Positions 23,401-34,104 of a stretch of 64,000 nt of DNA are shown here, piece by piece; positions within the stretch are counted from its first letter, which is position 1, and every line of letters begins with the position of its first letter. The position numbers were made by a program, and so were the translations under genes. This stretch comes from Thunnus maccoyii (lineage: Eukaryota > Chordata > Actinopteri > Scombriformes > Scombridae). The stretch covers positions 15,547,155-15,611,154 of the forward strand of contig NC_056544.1 of assembly GCF_910596095.1 (NCBI RefSeq). Direction: 5' to 3'. The notes below the pieces were generated by a model. It saw only the letters and a program-made list of their open reading frames with translations, was not told the origin of the DNA and made no database searches.

Positions 23401-24209
23401 AGAACAACAATTTAACATAACGATGATTGGTGGTGGATCACTTGTTAACTACTCATTTAAGTTACATTTACATTACTGAAGTGAATCCACATTTATCTAC
23501 AAAATATGTGTCGAATTAAACAGTGGCTACTAGCGTTACTTTGTTTTTGAAATATCATCCATATTGCTTGTCTACGCCTATTTTAAATTGTTTTGTTTTT
23601 TTTAAGGCAGTTCGGCAGATGGGGGACACACCCCCAGCGTTTCAGAGCTCAGGATACTGCTTGTTTTTCCATGATTTTAAAACCTAATTTTATACACTTG
23701 GCATTTTTTTTAATCAGACAAATTTGGCTTGTTGGTGAATAACACATTTTTCTGTGATATGAAAAACTCAGAAGACATTTATTATTGCTTTACACAGACT
23801 TTAACAATCTTAGAAGATTGATAGAAATGAAAAGATATTAAAGGAACTCTGAACAATAAACCCTCAGCATGTGTATGTCCTTGTGACTTGTATGGGGCCA
23901 GTCATGTGATTTTGTCAAGCTGATTGACTGATACTGTGACTTTTTTATTATGACTGCAGTTGCCAGGTCAGCCATCGAAAGTTCAAAGATCCAAAATCAC
24001 TTTAGATGATGAATACAAAGCAAGTTAATTAGAAGTAATATCCAACACATTTGATCACAGTTCAGTGACAGTTATCTTAAGCTGTTGTTAAAGACTAATT
24101 TGTGCCCTTTAATTACTTTACAGGTGTAATCGGCTCAGTTATACATTACCCTACAGACATGGCAGAAGTGCCTCCAGAGAAAAAAGGCAGTGGGTACCAG
24201 GCATTGTAA
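20433..24209 (+). CDS. MHC class I-like (H-lineage-type) receptor, copy C, intact
   Basis: Coding exons are 20433-20499, 21591-21770, 21901-22158, 22389-22487, 22753-22770 and 24124-24209, all phase-consistent, 708 nt including the stop, 235 aa. Residues 1-22 are a signal peptide. Residues 23-83 form a short alpha1-like segment (a full alpha1 is about 90). Residues 84-168 are alpha2-like with C93 and C154 at class I spacing and sequons NHT and NDT. Residues 177-198 are the membrane helix, then a 37-residue tail with Y216 (VIHYP) and a terminal SGYQAL. No alpha3 (immunoglobulin) exon lies between exons 3 and 4. The absent alpha3, decayed alpha1 and conserved tyrosine tail are the published hallmarks of teleost H-lineage class I (Grimholt and colleagues, 2019, from memory). 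The ligand is unknown. SGYQAL fits the ITIM consensus (S/I/V/L)xYxx(I/V/L), so inhibitory signalling or endocytic sorting is an inference. Confidence 0.78.
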
Positions 24210-25054
24210 TTCAACACCATGACTGATTAACAGGTTCACATTGCAGCTCTATAATTTATGACTAATGTTGGATGACCACTCAGTCAACCCTCTTCCTTCT
24301 GTATGGACATTATCACTCCATGAACATAACCAAACCATGACTCACTGTAATGAACCAAATGTGTGTGGTCTAGATTTTAGGCCACTTTATTTTATGCACT
24401 TTAACCTGCACATAACACTGGTGCTTCTATTGTTTAATATTCACACACACACAAACATGTTCACTGCCTGCAGTAATTTACAAGCTTCTTTTTGCACAAT
24501 TAAGAATTGTGAGGGCCAACGTTTTCATAATTTCTTTAATTTATTTAAGTAAACAATATAGTGTTAATGTGCAATGGAAACATTCTGTTCTCAGTACAAT
24601 ATTTAATGCAAGTTAAGACTGAGAATGTCACAAATTGTCTCAATCTGTAGATAAAGCTCTTCTGAAATCAAGCATTTTGTTTTGTCACTGATAGACCAAT
24701 CAGAGCGATAGTCTGCCAAACACTAGATTTTGTCCAGTTATCAAATGAGTGTGACTGATGTGTTGTTGTTTGATTTTTAATACCTTCCTTATGAATACAT
24801 ATTTCTTTGTGAGTCATTGTTTTGATTGTCTTATGTTTTTCTCTATTGTGTGTTAATGTAAAATGTACAAAAATGTTTAACTAAAGATACTGATATGGCT
24901 TGTTTGTGTTGTATGTCATTTTATTTTTCACGTAGTGTGAATTCACAGATCTGTCTACACATTCACAAATCTCAATGCAAATTAAATCTGCAAGCAGCGT
25001 TGGTCGGGACCTCGCACTCTGGTCCGTCAGGATCAGATCATTTTGCTTTTTACC

Positions 25055-25102
25055 CTGCACCACACCCGACGTGCACCATTGTGCACGTCGGGTGTGGTGC
25101 AG
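25055..25102. repeat. Perfect 22-bp inverted repeat, 4-base loop
   Basis: The left arm 25055-25076 (CTGCACCACACCCGACGTGC...) is exactly complementary to the right arm 25081-25102, with loop CATT. The arms are G/C-rich in an otherwise A/T-rich region. Confidence 0.95.
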
Positions 25103-28100
25103 TCCAAGGGCTTCTGTCACAGGCATGTAGATATCTCCAGACCTGGGCTGACAGGTCTGACTTAACAAACATGATAAGTTTGGTGTGACCGGAGCATGTA
25201 CAATAAAGTTATAGCAATTTCCTCTATCATGGCGAAACATCAAATCTCAACAGTGTGAGGATGACAATTTTCTGCAGGGTGAGACATGTCTGTCTTGCTC
25301 ATCCCTGTGTCATCAAAATTATGCAAGTTTTGGGCCCATTCACTTTAATTTCAATTGAAAACTTTTGATGAGTTTGTGTGCAAAAGAAATTCAGTTCCTA
25401 ATTTTCATCAAGTCTATTTTTAGAAAAGTAAAGACTTTTAACCCACAAGACCTGGTCAAAGTTTGATTGACATGTGTACTGTCAGGTGTGTAGAGACAAT
25501 AAGTAACTGCAGCTGGACACAGAAAAATACTCATATATTTGAAGGGAGAGTGTGAGCGAACCTCTAGGTGCTCGGGCCTTAATAAAGGAAAAATTGCAGT
25601 ACAGAGAGACAAAATTTAGTCATGATTTTATTTCTCTACTGCACTTCATCACTTAACAGTCACCCTCACTCCATTTTTTTCCCTTCCCCTCATAGGTCAT
25701 CCCTACTACTGATTATAGATATAAGACCTACAATTATTGTAAAATAAATGATAATAACACCAAACTTCATACAAAGTTTGTATATAATGTACTGTAAGTA
25801 TATAGACCTTTCTGCTATATCCTATAAAACTGAGCTACATTCAACTGTCACGCTCTTCCCCCGCCTTCTTCCCTCCTTCTCCCTGTCAGATTGAGAGCAG
25901 GATTTCAGAGCAGTCTTCAAGTGGAAATAACTTCATAAATCCCATGACTTTGGAAACTTTTGAAAGTGGTCTGACTTATAGTTTAGACATCAGACACCTC
26001 AGTTTGGCACAAAGTCCATGCCCAGAGATTGCCTCCCCATTGGTTTCCATTGTAAGGTGCGATGTGGCACTTCAACTTTCGGGGCATATAATATCCAAAC
26101 CGTTCGAGTTATTACAAAGTTTTTAATAGCTTTTGTTCAGCATAGTGTGATAAGTCATGTATTAAAGTTTGAAGCCGATACCATTAACACCCTAGGAGGA
26201 GATAGCGTTTCTTGGGGGTCCAAAATTGGCGCAAAGTCGTTCTTTGATGGGCATATTGCGGACTTCCTGAATTGGATTAAAGGTTGGGCCTATAAGCATG
26301 ATTTGCAACATCACAACTATTTTGGACGCCGATCCTGGTCCAGTATTCAACTTCCACAGGTGTGATGTGGAAACTTGAAGCCTCCAGTGTATAAAAACAT
26401 TGAGAATGGTGTTTTCCATGAAGGAGGTGACATCTTGTGTGAAGAGTAGATGTAATTTTTAGAATTTCTAACCGGGTAATTGAACTTTTTTGTGGAAAAA
26501 ACATATCAGACACAAATTACTATTCAAAGCAGAGTATTTTTTTTATATGTCTCATGTCTGGAGGGGATCTTTAAAGAAAATAAATATTTTCATAAATATT
26601 TTCATTACCTTGTGCAAATCTATTGCTCAGGATGAATTCATGAGGACAGAGACTGTCCACTTGGCTTCAACTTCAGTAATGTGTCAGAAACGTCCAGAAA
26701 CTCCCTCAGAAGAGGGGGACTGGGTCAGGTTTAGAACGTCAGTTGCCATAGTAACTGACCAAGAGATAGTGTGTCAAGTCAGGGTTAACAAACTCAGCAT
26801 TTCTGGAATAGGCCTCCACAATCTGTATGAGAACAGATCACCTCTGAAGTGTTTGGACAATATTACAAAAAAAAAAACTATCTACATGGTACTAAATAGT
26901 TGGTTATCTGACTTTACTCATTCGTTTACAGTATTATCTCTTCTGGAACAACTACAAATATTAAAGAACTTAAGGTACATTTGAGCTTGCTGTACAGTGA
27001 CCATATTGTACTTCGTGGTATTTATTTTTAATTACATCCATACAATACTCGCATTATATTCCCATACAGAGCTGGTATTTATCTGTGCCTGCATAACATC
27101 CACACAAAAAGCCTATTCTGTTTTGGTTTTTTTTCTGTTAGGTATACTTTTGAAAAAAAGTTAAGAAGTGAATTTAACTGTTGTCTGGCTTGTCATTGAT
27201 TCTGTGACACACAACTTTCAAAAATATTTAGCCATTCATCCAGTTAAGCTGGATTTTGTCGGCTATGTTACATCTTGGTAAGCAAAAAATGTGTGGTTCC
27301 ACTTAGTGTCATCCTGGCTGACAAAGTCTGTTGTTTTTCATATGAACATTTTGTTTATCTCTATCTCTCAGTGAGCATATCTACACAATAGGTCAAGTAT
27401 GAATTCTATGTTCCTGTTTATATCATACTTTAAAAGTTTATGTTATCAGAAACAAGTGACATATGTGCATATACTATGATTAGATATTTTGTACAAGTAT
27501 CTTTCTGTGTCTGCTTTGTGAATGTGTGTTTACATAAAATGTTATGTTATCTTGTCTTATAACTAAAGGATAATGATTTGGGTACTGGTGTTGTCACAAG
27601 ACTTTGAGACTAGGTGCCTCAATCTTATACAAGCACACTCTTAAAATGGAAGGTATGCGAGACAGATGGGAAGTGACTGTATAAACACTGTGCTGTGAGA
27701 GTGCAGGGTACTTCACGGAGAGATGGTATTTTGGGAGTAAGGCTGTTTTAAGCTTCATGTGATCCAATACAGCCAGCTTGCTGTGATATAAAGTAAAATT
27801 ATTTAAACTGCACTTTTATAGGCTACGCTTTCATGTGTTTGTGTTCCTGCTTATTGTTTCTTATGTTTGTTTGTTCAGGTGTCTTGGATGCACATGTATT
27901 TTACAGTTCTTATAATCATAGTCTGACAACGCAGACAACAAGCAACACAATACAGGAAATTATGATGGACATTATGATAAAAGCATAATGATATGAGAAT
28001 GATAATATTATTGCAATAAATAAACCAGTATAATTTCAGTATAACTTTAAGAGTTATATCAGTATATTTATTATTTTATTTGTTTATTTTGGTTATTGAT

Positions 28101-28160
28101 GCATTAACAGGTAAACAGTATTTTGGATTTGAGCCACTTTATATAGTGTTTGATTGGTAG

Positions 28161-28330
28161 TTTGGAATCAGATCAGCTTTATTGGCCTAGTATGTTTCCG
28201 CATACAAGGAATTTGACCCCATTTTAGTGGCTCTCAATGTGCTGACACACAACAATCTTCAGAAAGACACACAAGGACAACAAGCCAAACAAAAATAATT
28301 AAACATAAACATATCACTATGATGTGTGTT
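28161..28330. repeat. Short interspersed repeat
   Basis: AATCAGATCAGCTTTATTGG, then AAGGAATTTGACCCC and GACACACAACAATC form a familiar teleost repeat. A related TTATTGTCAT...GTGAAATTCTT copy is at 55015-55100. Confidence 0.5.
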
Positions 28331-28822
28331 TTATGGACGTTATTTGTATTCAAATGGGTGGGGAAAAAAATTCTGTAAACAAGATACAATTAGTGCAAAT
28401 GTGTGAAGAGTACAAGGAGTACTAAAACAAATAATAAATGTTTTAAAAAAGTGATGAGTTACTATATATATATATATATTTATATATAGTAGGTGGTTAT
28501 GTGTACAGTTTATACAGCCTGCTCAAATATACAGTAATGAATGAAATTTATACATGTTATTGCACATTTTGTATTTTAAACTAAATAAATGTATATAATT
28601 TCTAGGTACAGTGAGTATTACAGTAGAGTTACTGCACAGTGACTGAGTTAATGTGTCTGGTTGTTTTGGTATACAGTATTCATAAGTGATACTATTGTAT
28701 TTGAGTACAGTGCTTGAGTACATGTACGTAGTTATTTTACTTATATATAAAACGTGTTTGTTATTAAATCTATATAACTACACAATATAATGTGTATACA
28801 GTTTGTTTGTTTTCAGCTCCTG

Positions 28823-28907
28823 TGACGTCAGCGCCCTCTTGTGTTCGACTGCGGCTAGTGCCTCCTCCTGATTGGCTGAGCGGTTGTCAGGAGTGTTTAC
28901 AGGAAAC
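28823..28907 (+). promoter_or_regulatory. ppp1r7: ppp1r7 core promoter and 5' UTR
   Basis: A perfect CRE, TGACGTCA, lies at 28823-28830, and an inverted CCAAT box (GATTGGCTGA) at about 28870, both close to the ATG at 28908. No TATA box is seen. This is typical of a housekeeping promoter. Confidence 0.65.
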
Positions 28908-31900
28908 ATGGCTTCCCAGTCTATTGGAGATCTTCAAGAAATGGAAGGTGAGTACATTTGTAAAGATACAGCCTCGCCGCTGTTATATTAGCTGGGTAAA
29001 CCGGCATTCACCCAGACAAACGTGTCTATTTTTCCATGAGCATAGCCGGCGACGCGTTCTCCTTGTTAATAAGCGGACATTCATGCTTGGCTTCGTAGCT
29101 AACAGGCTAACAACAAGACCCGTTAGCTAACGTTATTCAGCTATCTTAACGTCAACTCACGCTGTCCTGCTAATCGACACCTGGTTTCATTTTGTCCAGC
29201 TGCGTTGTGTAGTCTAGCGTGAATTGTCTGAAACTGTATTATTGTATATAACCTGTTTACAATTTTAGCTGGTAAACCTGTCTACTGTGGTCCAGTCAGC
29301 TACCGAGGCTAGCGAACATGGTTAGCAGTGTGTTGTTAGCTTGTGTGTGTCAATGTAAGTTAGCTAACCTTAAGCTTGCAAACTGTCTTTAAACTGGCAT
29401 TCACAGCAATAAAATTAACTGATTTAATTCGGGAGGTAGGTGTAATATCAATTCGGCGCACTGCTGATCTAACTAATAGCCTTGGTTTGTGACAGCCCGC
29501 TGACAGCCAAACAGAGGGTAGATGCTCCACATGACTCCTCAGTGTGCGAGGAGGTGGAGCTGGGCCTTGTCTTTGCATCATATCACATGTGCCTCAGCTA
29601 AATGTGTCAGTCACTGACACTTAAATCAGATCACAGTTCTGCATCTTTGTGGTGAAATGCAACTCCTCTTTGCCTGCTGACTGTAGTGGACCGAAGGGGT
29701 GAGTCTGAGGAGTCTGGTGATGATGAGACCAGGAGGAAGAGTATCAATGGCGACGTGGACACCAATCAGCCTACTACCACAGGTACATCATCACATCCAC
29801 ATTCATGACACACATAAGGCGACACATGTTGTCATTGAGGCTACCAACTGTAATGTCACTTAAACATGAGCGATCATAAGTGTGAAACACAGCAATTAGT
29901 TTGTCTACATGACAACGTTACATAACTATCAATCTTCTCAACTGCTTTAAAACAAGCCTTTTTGTGTCGGTATCATGTTTATGAATATCTTGCTTTGGTT
30001 GCAATGTTCATATTAGTTTGTATGATTTGTTCTTGTTTTCAATCAAGGTAAAGAAGAGTCTCCTGTTGACATGGACACCATAACCTTGGACCCAGAGGAA
30101 GAAGTGAGCTACTGTCATTGAATGTTGTCAAGTTATATTGTTTTTAAGCAGAATTGAAACGATTTAATGATAAGTCAATCAAAAGAAAAATCAATCTGCA
30201 GCCATTATTTTTAAATTGACATAATCATTTAAGTCATTTATCATGCAAAAATCCCTAAACATTCTCTAGATCAGCTCACAAATGTGAGGATTTACCGCTT
30301 TTCTCTATATAATTTTAAATTGAATATCTTCAAGCTTTGGACTTTTGGTCAGACAAAACAAGCAATTTGAAGACATCTTCTGGGAATTTTTCTCTCTTTT
30401 TTTTCTTACAGATTAATCAATTAATTTAAAAAATAATCAACAAATTAAAAGTTAATGAAAATAATTGTTAATTGCAGCCCTACTTGTCAGTAAAATTACC
30501 TTCATCTCTAATGATTTGTTTTGGTTGAATGATTATAAAAGATTTGAGTTGTGTTTTAGGAAGGCAGCCTTTTTGTTCATGATACATTTTATCTGTAGAG
30601 TTTATACACAGAGTCAGTTTTTTGTTAGCAGTGCAGTTTTATATGTAAAAAGTTCCTTTCTTACAAATGATGTTTCACCACTGCAACAGTATTTTGCTGT
30701 GTTAACCTATGTGGGCTGGGCACTTGTATCTGCATTAAAGAATAAACAAGACTAGGTCAAACCCTAGTGTATGGCTGGACTGTATATGAAACGCTAGAGG
30801 GCCAAGGCAATCGAGTGCTGCCACTGGTATAACTTTAATATACCAGTGGTGTCCACCTTTTAACAATGGTGTAACTTCATCACTCATTCAACCAATGAAG
30901 TTACTCAGTCAGTCAGTCAGGGACAGACTTTACAGGTGTTTATAGAGCTGGACCAGCTGTTGTGATCCAGCCAACACTGATGACCACTACTTATAGACAG
31001 TATGTCACCTTACAGTGTCTGTTGTCTTTCTAGGATGTTGATCTTGTTCATTGTCGTATCGGAAAGATTGAAGGACTGGAGGTGCTACAGAAGGCTAAAG
31101 TAAGTAACTGGTTAACCTCAGCATTGTGCCAGTCTTTTCTCATCTGACATTTACTGTCCCTGACCTGAGAAGCACCAGATTCAGCTGCATATTGCTGGAA
31201 GATGCACAGAAAACCCCTTTCTCTAAGAAGAGTCTTTGATAAAATACAGCTAGTGGTATATCAGTTAATATCAATTAATTGCTTTCTTTTCATCCCTCTC
31301 TTTGTACAGACACTCTCCTTACGACAGAATCTCATCAAAAAGATAGAAAACCTTGACAGTTTGATCGCACTGCGGGAACTAGATCTCTATGACAACCAGA
31401 TTCGCAAAGTGGAGAACCTGCGGCACCTCACAGAGTTGGAGTAAGTCGGAAGAAAACTGTATATGCTCTATTTGAACATCATTATTTTTTATGGCAATGT
31501 GCATTAAGTATTTATTAATGAAGGAAATAATTTGTCTTAATGTCTTAAAGACTGTATTGGCTCCACATATCACACAGATTCCATCAAGATCGGGTTCCTT
31601 ATATCAGTCAAGTTGTTTATGATGACATCAATTTCTAGAGCATCAGTTGTATTTCTCATGAGGCATTATAGAAGAAAAAAACTGCTTTAAATACAATTTA
31701 CACTAATAAGCACATTTGTTTGACTGAACCACAGGCAGCTCGACGTGTCCTTCAACCTCATAAGGAAGGTGGAGGGTTTAGAGCAGTTGACTCAGCTGAA
31801 GAAACTCTTTCTGCTTCACAACAAAATTAGCAGCATTGCCAACCTGGAACACCTCACAGGCTTGGAGATGCTGGAGCTGGGCTCGAACCGCATCCGGGTA

Positions 31901-34104
31901 GGACACAAAGGGTCTCTTGGGCAGTGGGAAATGTTGTTAAAACTTAGCAAATCTAAACGTGCTTCGGCAAAAATTATGGTGTAAAGTAAGACGTTATAGG
32001 GCATTAGTAGAATGTTTATGAAATTTTTTTGATGTTTATTTGTGACTCTTTGATTTTGTTGTGCTCACAGGTCATTGAGAACCTGGATACACTCACGTCT
32101 TTGCAAAGTTTATTCCTCGGCACCAATAAAATAACTATGCTTCAGAACCTGGAGGGTTTACACAATCTGACTGTTTTAAGCATTCAGGTATTCTCACACA
32201 TGTCGTCTTCAGCACTTGATGGAATGGTAACCAAAAAAAGAGCCCTGTGTATTGAGATATTCCTAAATTATTTTCTGTGCATTTACTTTCAGAGTAACCG
32301 GATTACTAAAATTGAGGGTCTACAGAACCTCGTCAACCTGAGAGAGCTCTATCTGAGTCACAATGGCATTGAGGTCATCGAGGGCTTGGAAAACAATGTG
32401 AGTTGTAGAAATTCAACAGCTCGTTTCTGAAAGGACTGAACGCCAAACTGTTCATCATGTATTTTGTTAACTGTGAGAACACGTAACAACAAAGTTTGTT
32501 CTATACATTCAAACACTGTTGTTTTCCCTCCCAGAAAAAGCTTACAACCCTGGACATTGCAGCTAATCGAGTAAAGAAAATTGAAAACATCAGCCATCTG
32601 ACAGAGTTGCAGGAGTTCTGGGTATGGTTATCAGTCTAATTTATAAAGTTAAACAAGAATGTTGCTCTGTTTTTATTATGTTTTCAATTATGCAATGTTG
32701 TTACAGAGGACGTAGAGCCTTACCAATAGACATTTTTCACAGCAGACTTTTTGACTTGACGCAGCAGAAAAAGCACAGGTTTAGCATGCACAATACAGAG
32801 CCCTGGAACAAATGGAAAGCAGTCATTATTAAATTAATTACACCTATGCTTGCCCTACCATGACATTTACAGTGCAACTAATACTTTAAAATAAATATAT
32901 ATCTAATTTGAGCAATCCAACTAAAACTAAATGACTAGTCTATTTGTCTGTGCAAGTTTTCACAAATAATTTCAGGTGACAGCTATTGAGAGTTCTTACG
33001 ACAGCCGTTGGTGCTTCAACAAAGTTTGGTACAAAAACCTAGTGGGGCAGATCATTGTTAACACATGGAAAAGAAAATGGGAAACCATAAAAAGATCAAA
33101 TGTACATTAAAATCAGTTATTGCTGTTTAATTCCTTTGTATTGTTAAGTTGATTTACAAATTCTACCACAACTTATTTAGGGTATGAATTATTGCGTTAA
33201 AATCTTGTGTCATTTCATCTACTTATTTATTACTTTGAAAGTGCAATATATGACAGTCAGCTCCACTAGATGTTGCAGTAGCACCAGCATCTCAAACCAA
33301 AACAAATGTGCACATCATTTTACTCAATAAAGTTGGCGGGAAAAATAACAAAGAACGCAGTCCCTGAACCAACAGCGCATGAAACTCAGATCAAACTGTC
33401 AAACTAGGAAGTGCTGATAAGATATGGATCAAGATTCTGTTACTTCCTGAAATGTTTTTAGAAACATATTTTAGTGTACTGTTAAGCTGTAAGGTGAGAA
33501 GGTTTGTGATGCGGCCGCCAACTTGGAAACGGACACAGAAGGACTCACTTGCACTAACATGCACACACAGCCAGACCGGCTATCAAAACAAAGAATAGAG
33601 AAGCTCGGCGTACAACACACATAGAGAGAGTGTGACTTCATTCTCTGCTCAGGTCACCATTACTTCACTACATCTTTACATAGCAAATAGTTGTTTGCTG
33701 ACATCTAGTTGGGGCTGAATGTCGTGTATTGCAACTTTAACTACTCATTTGTGACGCCATTTTAATGTTAAATATTTATTGATTTATTCATTTGCAAAGT
33801 AACTTTAATCCTTCTTTTTATTCACTAATGAAACCTCAGTTAAGTTCAATTTAAGTTCCTAAATTTTGTGAACTAAAACCAATTGTGTTGTCTTACGTGA
33901 TGTGTGATCTCTCACTCTCTCCCCCAGATGAATGACAATCAGATAGATAACTGGTCAGACCTTGATGAGTTGAAGAACGCCAAGTCTCTGGAGACGGTCT
34001 ACCTGGAAAGAAACCCACTACAGAAGGATCCACAGTACCGGCGAAAGATCATGCTGGCACTGCCCAGCGTACGCCAGATCGATGCCACCTTCATCCGCTT
34101 CTAA
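28908..34104 (+). CDS. ppp1r7: Protein phosphatase 1 regulatory subunit 7 (sds22)
   Basis: Ten coding exons: 28908-28947, 29687-29782, 30048-30103, 31034-31099, 31310-31440, 31735-31897, 32071-32187, 32293-32397, 32535-32621 and 33928-34104. They total 1038 nt, 345 aa (human about 360), with every junction GT/AG and phase-consistent. Residues 1-64 are an acidic, low-complexity N-terminus (ESEESGDDE). From about residue 65 to 300 there are about eleven 22-residue SDS22-type leucine-rich repeats (LRELDLYDNQIRKVENL, LRELYLSHNGIEVIEGLENN). A C-terminal LRR cap follows (LETVYLERNPLQKDPQYRRK) and ends ALPSVRQIDATFIRF. Sds22 binds PP1 catalytic subunits through the concave LRR face and controls PP1 maturation and mitotic targeting in nucleus and cytoplasm. 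No damage was seen; human identity is very high across the LRRs. Confidence 0.98.
30130..30482. repeat. Common teleost repeat, copy in ppp1r7 intron 3
   Basis: Diverged copy of the family at 15118-15325. Its minus-strand start, AGGGCTGCAATTAACAATTA, ends near 30482, and ATGATAAGTCAATCAAAAG lies near 30168. Confidence 0.5.
32622..33927. other. ppp1r7: Large last intron of ppp1r7
   Basis: Bounded by GTATGG and CCCCCAG. It holds the MITE at 33237-33740. No further exon or RNA gene was recognised. Confidence 0.6.
33237..33740. mobile_element. MITE-like element with about 35-bp imperfect inverted ends
   Basis: AAAGTGCAATATATGACAGT and CAGCTCCACTAGATG at 33237-33272 pair with the complement of CATCTAGTTGGGGCTG and AATGTCGTGTATTGCAAC at 33710-33737. 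There is no transposase. It encloses about 430 bp that includes a G/C-rich stretch (near 33510-33530). Confidence 0.6.

Larger units (their letters stand above)
20110..24870. repeat. Inverted third unit (holds copy C)
   Basis: Reverse-oriented relative to units 1 and 2. The promoter, introns and 3' flank of copy C match copy B over most of their length; intron 2 and 3 sequence is nearly the same. No Tc1 element lies upstream of copy C, so this unit either predates the Tc1 insertion or its breakpoint (about 20110-20160) excluded it. Intron 5 (22771-24123) is longer than in A and B and carries extra sequence (about 22860-23780) that the other copies lack. Confidence 0.7.
24875..28822. other. 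Gene-poor region between copy C and ppp1r7
   Basis: No gene recognised. Contains the inverted repeat at 25055-25102, unassigned sequence at 25700-26480, and A/T-rich sequence thereafter. The 164-codon open frame at 26490-26984 has no motif, no splice context and low-complexity composition. Confidence 0.4.

Noticed and set aside
22771-24123. A possible missing alpha3 exon inside copy C intron 5
   Set aside because: It lies after the membrane exon, contains no immunoglobulin C1 cysteine/tryptophan pattern, and is repeat-like; no alpha3 exon was found between exons 3 and 4 either.
26490-26984. Longest plus-strand open frame of the gene-poor region (164 codons)
   Set aside because: No motif, no splice or promoter context and A/T-rich low-complexity sequence; chance frame.
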